NCBI GenBank assembly: GCA_009843625.1
Contig: VYDD01000199.1
Location: 1 to 9,524 of the forward strand
Reading direction: 5' to 3'
DNA: 9,524 nucleotides
From: Gammaproteobacteria bacterium
GTDB taxonomy: Bacteria; Gemmatimonadota; Gemmatimonadetes; Longimicrobiales; Gaopeijiaceae
The notes beneath the pieces were generated by a model that saw nothing but the letters and a program-made list of their open reading frames with translations, made no database searches and was not told the origin of the DNA. Both the position numbers and the translations under genes were made by a program. Below are positions 1-7,600 of this stretch, one piece after another. The stretch's first letter is position 1. Each line of letters opens with the position of its first letter.

Positions 1-858
1 GGCGTTGAAGGTGACGCTCCCCGGCACGGTGTAGTCGGCGTCGGCGGCGCCGCCCTGGTTGGTGGGCGTGATGGGAATGGTCACCGTGCGCTCGGGGTCG
101 GCGCTGAGGGTGACGGTCACGTCCACGCTGCCGCCCTCGGCGGCCGTGTAGCTCCCCGAGCCGAAGACGACCGTGACGTCGGGATGGTCGTCGTCGGTGA
201 TGGAGACGGTGGTCTGGTCGGTGGCGCCCTCGGAGACGCCCGCGGGGAGCGTGCCGAAGTCGAGGCGGACGCTCTCGTCGTCGTCGTTGTCGCCGTCCGC
301 CGCCGCGTTGAAGGTGATCGTCTTCGATGTCTCGCCGGCGTTGAAGGTGACGCTGGAGGGGACGGAATAGTCGGCGTCGGAGGCGCCTCCCTGGTTGGTG
401 GGCGTGATGGGGATGGTCACCGAGCGCTCGGGGTCGGCGCTGAGGGTCACGACCACGAACACGCTGCCCCCCTCGGCGGCCGTGTAGCTCCCGGACCAGA
501 AGGCGACCGTGACGGCGGGCACGTCGTCGTCGGTGATCGTGACGGTGGTCTGGTCGGTGGCGCCCTCGGAGACGCCCGCGGGCAGCGTGCCGAAGTCGAG
601 GCGGACGCTCTCGTCGTCGTCGTTGTCGCCGTCCGCCGCGGCGTTGAAGGTGATCGTCTTCGACGTCTCGCCGGCGTTGAAGGTGACGCTCCCCGGCACG
701 GAGTAGTCGGCGTCGGCGGCGCCGCCCAGGCCCGTGTCGGTGATGGGGATCACGACCGTGCGCTCGGGGTCGGCGTTGAGGGTCACGGCCACGTCCACGC
801 TGCCGCCCTCGGCGGCAGTGTAGGTCCCCGAGCCGAAGGCGACCGTGACGTCCGGGTG
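1..858 (-). repeat. Tandem 336-bp (112-residue) Calx-beta repeats, 2.55 copies in the window
   Basis: The period is exactly 336 bp: the same phrase starts at + positions 1, 337 and 673. In coding order the units are 858-523, 522-187 and 186 to the edge. Each encodes DVTVAFGSGTYTAAEGGSVD-like, IPIT..N.GGA.DADYSVP, TFNAGETSKTITFNAAADGD, LDFGTLPAGVSEGATDQTT and a final DDD. By hand alignment, positions 1-336 and 337-672 differ at about 30 sites (about 91% identity). The half at 187-336 differs from 523-672 at only 5 of 150. The repeats run off the left edge, so total copy number is unknown. Such arrays can expand or contract by recombination and are easily mis-assembled from short reads. Confidence 0.93.
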
Positions 859-3800
859 GCCGGCATCCTGAACCTCGACGGTCAGATCGGCGGTTACGTT
901 CGTGTACTCGTTGCCCAACGCCGTGTGCGTGAGCGTGAAGGTCTCCCCCACGATGTCCGTGTCGTGGCCCGCTCGCACGGTGACCGTCTGCTGCGTGTCC
1001 CAGTTGTCGGCGTCGAAACTCAGGGCGTCGCCGTTCAGCGTGGCGCCCGACAGCTCCAGCTCCGTTCCCGCGTGCCCCGATATCGTCACCGTCACGGCGC
1101 CGGCCGGCTCGCTCCCCAGCCGCACGGTATAGCTCACCCCCACAAGGTCGTCTTCCGTAACCGTGATGCTGCCCGATGACAGCACGATCCCGGCTGTGTC
1201 GCTGTCGTCCACCGTGACCGTGACGCTGTCCGCCATCCTGTCGTTGTAGGTGACGTCCTCGCTGGAGAGCGTGTGCGTCAGCGTGACCGATTCGTCGATC
1301 GCGTCGGCGTCCCTCACCGCCGCTACCGAGACCGTCTGGTCCGTGTTCCAATCCTCCGCGGTGAACACCAGTTCCGCGCCGCTCAGGGTCGCGCCGGATA
1401 GCGTCACCGCGTCGCTGACCCCGCCAATCGCAACCGTCACATCCGCCGTCGGCTCGGAATCAAGCCGCACGGTGTAGGTCGCCCCTACCGCCGTGTCGCC
1501 GGCCGCCGGTTCCGCCAACATGATGGAAGTCGGCGTAATCGTCACCCCCGCGTGGTCGTCGTCCAACAGCCCGACGTCGACGATCTCCTCGTCGCCTCCA
1601 CCCGGCAGCTGAGCGTTCCGTACGTTGTGAATCCGAAATCCAACGAACTCGGTCTCTTCGCTCAGATCGTCATCCGACAACTCCACGACGATAGTCTTCG
1701 TGGACTCCCCGGAAACGAACGTCACCGTACCCGACGTTGCGATGTAGTCTTCTCCCGCGGAAGCATGCGAGATGCCTTGCCGGCGGGCGAACGAATTCAA
1801 CAGCCTCGCCGAGACGGTCGAGTAGTCCACCGTCACATCACGCTCGGATCGGCCGGTGAGCGTTACGGTGAACGTCACGTGCGCCTTGTTGTCTTCGGGG
1901 AGGTAGCTCAGCGTCCCGCTGGGTCCCCTCAAGCTCACAACCGGCTCCGGCTCATCGTCGAGAATGGCGCCGATGGCTTCCAGCACCGATGCGTCGCCGG
2001 CGAGGTTCACGCTTGAGCTCCCGGTCGTCAGACGCAACCTGAACGTCTTGCCGGTGCTGCCGTGCACCTGGTTGTCGATGATTGGAATCCGAATCACGCC
2101 ACCGCTCTGCGATGCGGGTATTGTCAGGGCCTTGAAAGTTTCCCCGGGGTCGACCTCCCGCGTGTAATCCGTCCCCGCAATCGCGGTGTCATCCACGGTG
2201 CTGTAGCGCACCGTGACTGCTTCATGGCTGACAGGGGCGATTGAGACGGGAAACTCGACGTATCCGGCAGCCTCATACGCGGAGGCGCTTGCCAGGGAGA
2301 TGGAGGACCGCGTGGTGTTCGTGATGTTGACATCCAGATCGCCGACGGTTTCGCCCGCGTAGTCGCCGGCCGATTCAACCTCGTGAACGATCCTGACCTG
2401 GGTGACGGCGGGCCGCGTGCTGGCGTCATCGAGCGCCGTCACCTGGATCGCCCGCGGCATGTTCCAGTTGGCCGCTGTAAAGGTGATGAGCCCGGGCTCC
2501 ACCTGGACATGCTCGTTGGGCGCCGCCAGCGATGGGGAAATGGTCACTGGCTCCGTCGGCTCGGACTCGAGGACAAGGGTGTAGGTGGCCCTGCCGCCTT
2601 CCGTCACATCGAGGGTCGCCAGGGAGGCCACATCGGACGGCCCCATCGCTATTCCTCGCGTGTCGTTGTCTCGAATGGTGAAGGAGACCGGAGCGACCGG
2701 GAGACCTTCCTCGGAGTCGCCGGCCGTTACTTCCGCGCCCTGCAGCACGACCGTTTCGTTGTCCTCGTCCACGTCGTCGTCTTCCGGCTTGAAGCGCAGC
2801 AGCGTCGTGCCGTTCATCTGTCCGGCGGGGATCACGACCTGGAACGACTGGACCGACTGGTACCTCCCCTCGGTGTCCTGGACCTGGAACAGCTCGAAGT
2901 CCTCGAATCCGGCGGTGCTGGTGGCGGCGAGCGTCACCTCGATGGTGGTGTCGACCGCCCTGGGGTCCGGCGCGCGTTCCGCCGCGCCGGCGTCACCCGG
3001 CGGCCAGCGCACGTCGGTGAAGGATGCCGTTACGGCAAGGAACCGCCGCCCTCGGTCCTCGGCCATCGAGCCGAAGGGGTTGCCGTTGGACGTCAGGACC
3101 AGCTCCACGCCCGCGGGAGGAATGTCGTCGTTGTCCTCGATGGTGACCAGTACCGTGTCGTCGTCGCCGACCAGTTGCCGGGTCTGTGTCGGCGCATCGC
3201 TCAGCTGCAGCTGGAACGTTTCGTCGTTCTCCACCAGGTCGTCGTCGTGCAGGGGGACGGAGAAGTCAAAGCGGGTCTCGCCCGCCCGCAGCATCACCAT
3301 CACTCGGTCCTTGGGAAAATCGAAGTCTCCGGACTCTCCCGAGGCCTCGTCCGGCGGCGTCGCCGTGAGGTTGTTCTCCGTATCCAGTCCGACCAGGAGG
3401 TGGGCGTCGTACCCCCAGGGGCTGTCCAGGTCGATGGAGAAGTCCACGGCGCCGGCGCTCTCAGGCGTCGGGTCGGCGCTGACGAGACTAAGGCTGGCGG
3501 TTGGTCGGTGGGAGCCGGTGGCGGGCGGTTTGTCCAGGATGACGACAACGCGTCGCCGCGCGTTGTCGTCCACCACCACTCCCTCTGGCGGGACCAGGGT
3601 GACCCGGAATCGCTCATACGGTTCTTCAACCGCATCGCCAATGATGTCGATGGTGATGTTCTTGCGCGTTTCGTTTCTGCCAAAGGAGATCCTGCCGGGC
3701 GTGGAGGATCTGTCCACATAGTCCACTCCGTACACCGGTGAGTACCGCCCCTCGAGAGACGGCAAGGACCGGAGCGTGTAGGCAACCTCGACGCTTTCAC

Positions 3801-4674
3801 TAACATCGCCGCTTCTGGTGACCGTCATAACGGCCTTGGCGTTGGCCGCCTGGTTCTCCGGTTCTCTCACCCGAAGCCACTGGGTATCCTCGAAGCCGAC
3901 GCGGACGGCATCCAGCACCCAGAGGGAGAGGTTCACGGTATTGGAAACGTCATCGCCATCCTTGGCGGTCGCATCCACGTACAGGTACTCGTCGTCCCGA
4001 TCGTCCGTGGTCAATGTGAAGGAGGCGCGGCATGTGCGGGTTTCGCCCGGCGGAATCGATTCGCTGATGGTACAGCCGATTCGTGGCTCAGCCGGAGGGT
4101 CCGTTCCCAGGGCATTGGGACCGGCGCGCCTCAGGCTGCTCACCGTCACGGTGGATCCTGTGGCGCTGGTAGCTGTGTTCAGGACCGAGAAATCCACATC
4201 AAACACTTCACCGACTCTGCCGGAATGTGGATATTTGACGCCCAGCAACAGTGGCGGGCTGTTGGACGGACCGTAGTAGATGACCGTTGCGGAGTTGGGC
4301 TTGCCGGCTTTCCACACACGGTGGAGGCCGTACGCACCGCCGTCGCCGTAAAGTTTGACGGCGATGATAACAGGCAGAGCGGTGCTGCCGTCCTGGTAAA
4401 AGTCGACATTGAGTCGATGTTCGGACTCGTTTGCGTCGAAGGTCGCGCTGCGAGGATCGTAGATGATGTTGTCGTTGGGGTTCGAGAGATGGGAAGTCCG
4501 ACTGCCCCAGTAAAACCAGAACGTCAGCGGCCTGCTGATGTCCCCGGTGCGGCGGAACACGAACTCCGCGCCGACGCCCGTTTCGGCAAACAATTCGTCT
4601 GCTACCACCGTCACGATCTGGAGCTCGTCATCGTCCTCGGCTACGACGGTAGCCCTGTCCGGATCGCCCGGGGT
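1..4674 (-). CDS. In-phase continuation of the giant Calx-beta protein, running off the left edge
   Basis: Reading on in the same phase from the TAA, 1,558 codons are open to position 1, with no stop and the same protein style. Residues are numbered from 1 just after the TAA. The frame opens with GDPDRATVVAEDDDE, which is the last strand and closing acidic motif of the module begun before the stop. Then come a divergent module (17-134), a DUF11-like module (140-253), Calx-beta modules at about 254-381, 388-517 and 520-671, a W-N-containing repeat (673-787), Calx-beta at 788-907 (with AIAGTDYT) and 910-1040, two more W-N repeats (1043-1159, 1161-1271), and 112-residue repeats from 1273 to the edge. 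There is no signal peptide and no obvious ribosome binding site near the 5' end. Made on its own, it could not be exported by the Sec route. I therefore read it as the severed C-terminal part of the gene at 4675-8883, not an independent gene. The C-terminus, including any anchor or secretion signal, lies outside the window. Confidence 0.8.
862..1548 (-). repeat. Two tandem W-N-x-x-Q-T-V type repeats
   Basis: A second repeat family, distinct from the 112-residue units, spaced about 119 residues apart: 1548-1198 (GVTITPTSIMLAEPAAGD, YTVRLDSEP, EDWNTDQTVSV, DESVTLTHTLSS) and 1194-862 (GIVLSSGSITVTEDD, YTVRLGSEP, DNWDTQQTVTV, GETFTLTHTALG). A more diverged third copy lies at about 2658-2314 (TYTLVLESEPTEPV, ANWNMPRAIQVTA). 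Similar repeats accompany Calx-beta domains in other bacterial surface proteins. Divergence is greater than in the 336-bp array. Confidence 0.75.
3916..4257 (-). other. DUF11-like Ig module with a cysteine pair
   Basis: This segment is residues about 140-253 after the stop. It reads like a DUF11/CARDB-type beta-sandwich: GEVFDVDFSVLNTATSATGS, then a Cys (about 201), SIPPGETRTC with the second Cys (about 215), then DATAKDGDD and NTVNLSLWV. The cysteine spacing and the P-P-G-E-T turn resemble DUF11 domains in bacterial surface proteins. These are the only two cysteines after the stop within the window. Codon use here is less GC-biased than in the 112-residue repeats further downstream. Confidence 0.45.
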
Positions 4675-4677
4675 TTA
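4675..4677 (-). other. In-frame TAA interrupting a Calx-beta module
   Basis: This is the only stop in this phase between the upstream codons and position 1 (about 8.8 kb). Protein before it ends EVVGDGEGSGGADER; protein after it starts TPGDPDRATVVAEDDD. In other modules of this protein the matching segment reads YLLGMQAGGTAQVRDNDD, YLVGIVGGDTATATGTIRDDD or YAAGASIRAEVHVRDDD. The stop therefore stands where a Tyr commonly sits, and TAC or TAT to TAA is one base change. The interruption is seen directly. The ancestral Tyr codon is an inference. A sequencing or assembly error, a true nonsense mutation and stop readthrough cannot be told apart from this sequence. Confidence 0.85.
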
Positions 4678-7600
4678 GCGCTCGTCGGCGCCGCCGCTTC
4701 CCTCTCCATCGCCAACCACTTCAATGGTGTACTCGCGCCCGGAGGGGTAGTCGACCCTGTCGTTGTCGTCGGTGGCCACGGAGAGCTCGGCGGTGGTCTC
4801 GCCGGCGGCGAAATCAACCGTCAGGGTCCGCGCCATGCCCGATGTGCGCAGGCGCACGGGCATCGAGAGCGCTTCGCCCGAGTACCCGGTCCGGGTCAGG
4901 ACGAAGGTCGCGTCCTCTCCCTCGTCCACCGATTCCGTCTCGGCTTCGACCGTGACCACCACCGGATCGTCGTCCCTGATCGTTCCCGTCGCGGTGGCGG
5001 TGTCGCCGCCGACGATGCCCACCAGGTACCCGGTACCGGCGTTGCCGTTCAGGCCGGGCTCCGGCTCCGGCAGCGAGATGGTGACGCGCACGGTCTCGTC
5101 CAGCTCGTGCAGCGAATCGCCCGTCACGGAGACGCTCAGGGTCGCGGTAACGTCGCCGGCCGGGATGTTCAGCCGGCCGCTGGTGACCGCCGTGTAGTCG
5201 ACCCCGACCGTCGCCGTACCGTCCGATGTCGTCCAGTTGACCTGGACCGCCGATTCGAGTTCGCTGCCCAGCGAGACGGTGAACTCCAGGTCCACGGCGC
5301 CCGAGTCGCCCTCGACCACCGAGGCCGGGGAGATCGTCAGCCCGGGCGCCTCGTCATCGTTGGCGATGTCGACGGTGGCCCGGTCGGAACGCCCGCTCTC
5401 GGGCGTGTGACCCTCCCAGTGCTCCCAGATGGTGTACTTGCCGGAAGTGTTCACGGCGCCCGTGGAGCTATCCCGCAGCAGTTCGATGGTCACCGATCCG
5501 TCGTCGGCGAAGGCCCGGTCGTCCACCGTCTCGAGCTCGATCTCCTTGCGGACCTCGTTCCGCCCGAAGGTGATCTGGCTGGGCAGCGCGCCGGTGACGT
5601 AACTCCCGTCCTGATACGCCCGGAGGTACACCACCGTATCGGACAGGGGGGCGGCAAGTGCGACCAGGTCGTCGGCCCAGAGCCGTGTCAGGATAAACCT
5701 GACCGTATCTCCTTCCGCCACTGAGGTTGACTCGGCTTCGATCAGGATCGTCGGATCCCGATTGATCACTTCCAGACGGATCTTGTTGACAGTTCCTACC
5801 TGGTAGCTGGGGCAATACTGCAACTGATCGTCCCGGCAATAGTAACGACTGACGAAGTCTCCGATCCTGTCCGAAGAGAAGATGTTCCTCGCGGTGATCC
5901 TGGCGCCCACGGCATCGGCCGCCGTTCTCGCCTCGTTGTACTCCCGGTGCAACTCCGCGAACAGCGCCGTATGGAAGTGTCCTGGTTGGCCGCTGATTGG
6001 GAGCAGGTCCCCATGCGGCACGAGCTCGATTTCAAACACCCCGTTGTCCGGGCCGACAAAGAGCCCCGGGGAGGACGACGACACACTGTGGTCGCAGCCA
6101 AGAGCGCGGAGGTCGGCGTGATTCTGTCCCAGGAAGTTCTGGTTGACGTCCCCGTAGAACGCGGGATGATTCGAGTGCAGGATCCGTGAGTACGCGACTG
6201 CGAAGACATCTGGCCGCCCGGAGAACTCGGTAACGCCGGAGCAGTTCAGGCTGAACGTGAACTGCGCCCCCTCCGGGATCTCACCCTCCCAGGTGGTCCC
6301 GTCCTCCGACAGCGTCAGGTTCGTTGGACCGACCGGGCGATTGAGGCTCACCGTCGGAGTGTCGTCGTCCCGGACGTGGACCTCGGCGCGGATCGAGGCG
6401 CCGGCGGCGTACGGCGCCGAGTTCCGCTCGAGCACGCTCACCGCGAGCCAGCCGTCCCCCTCGTTCACGCTGTCGGCTTCGGTGGTCAGGCTGAACGCCT
6501 TCTCGGTTTCCCCGGCCGCGAACTCGACGATGGCATCGACCCACGCGCCGTGGAGGAACAGCCGCTCCGACAGGTCCTCGTGGTCGCTCCTCAGCGCGAT
6601 CGCCTCGGTGGCCTCCGTCATGATCCTCGGCATGCCGCTCACATAGAGGCCAACCCGAAGGGCAGCCGCGGCGTTTCCGAACCTGGTAAGGCGAAACTGC
6701 GCGTTCGCGCCCTCGGTGATGGTCCCGGCCACCGCCTCCACGGAGATCTGCGGCTCCTCGTTGTCGACCAGCGAGGTGGTCTGAACGGCGGTGGTCGCCA
6801 GGTTGAACGTGTTGTCCGGCGAGGCCACCAGCTGGGCGCCGACCTGTCCGCTGGCCTCCGTGACGTCGTCGTCGTCCGTCGAAAGCGTCAGAGTGGCGCG
6901 CCTGGAGTTCGCGGCGAACGTGACGCGAATCGTGTAGCTCCCATCGGTCCCGGGCGAGACATCGGCGGGCCACGCGATGTACTCCCCGGTCTCGTTCAGC
7001 GTCACGTTCACGGTCATGGCCGCCCGGCTCTGGCCGGCGCTTGCCGTGCGGGTCAGCACGTATTCGACGCTGGCGCCCTCCGCCACCTGCGCAGGCGCGG
7101 CCAGGCGGATGCTCGGTGGCGCGTCGTCATCCGCCAGCTGGTAGTTGAAGTAGTCCCATCCCTCTCTGAAGATGTAGCGGCTGCCGGTGGCACCTTCGAG
7201 CCTGACGGTGCGCGCCGGATCGATGGTGTCGTTCTCCAGGGTCGGCACGGAGAAGTTCGAGTACCGGCCCGTTCGGTTGATCGGCACCTTGATCCGCCCG
7301 TTGCCCTCGTGCTCGTATCCGGCGCCCGCCGCACCATCCAGGTCAAGAAACTCCCGTCCGGTTGTGAACTGGAGATAGGCGAATGGCGCCGGCGAGCTTC
7401 GTTGGTGGAACAGGGCGTACTTCAGCGGTTCACCCTCGCTCACGGGATCGGGGGGGACGTTCGCGCTCGAGGTCAGGAAGAGCGAGAACGGATCGTCGTT
7501 GTCGCGGACCTGCGCTGTGCCGCCGGCCTGCATGCCGAGGAGGTACTTGTACTGGTCCTGGACGCTCACGACCGATAGCGTGACCGACCCATCGGATTCG

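Noticed and set aside
1..858. CRISPR-like or transposon-end repeats
   Set aside because: The 336-bp units are contiguous, coding, in phase and have no spacers or terminal inverted repeats; they are protein-domain repeats.
184..1179. 331-codon plus-strand frame with internal repetition
   Set aside because: Its repetition only reflects the 336-bp repeats of the minus-strand gene read backwards.
2383..3741. 452- and 378-codon open frames on the plus strand
   Set aside because: Antisense shadows of the minus-strand Calx-beta modules in GC-rich DNA. Two overlapping plus frames cannot both be real, and neither shows protein-family motifs.
4225..5724. 499-codon open frame on the plus strand
   Set aside because: It lies opposite the Calx-beta gene and spans its stop. 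Composition (Val, Gly, Arg, His runs) is the mirror of Asp/Thr/Val-rich coding on the minus strand; no domain is visible.
6376..7578. 400-codon plus-strand frame
   Set aside because: Opposite clearly real Calx-beta coding sequence; basic, low-complexity composition.
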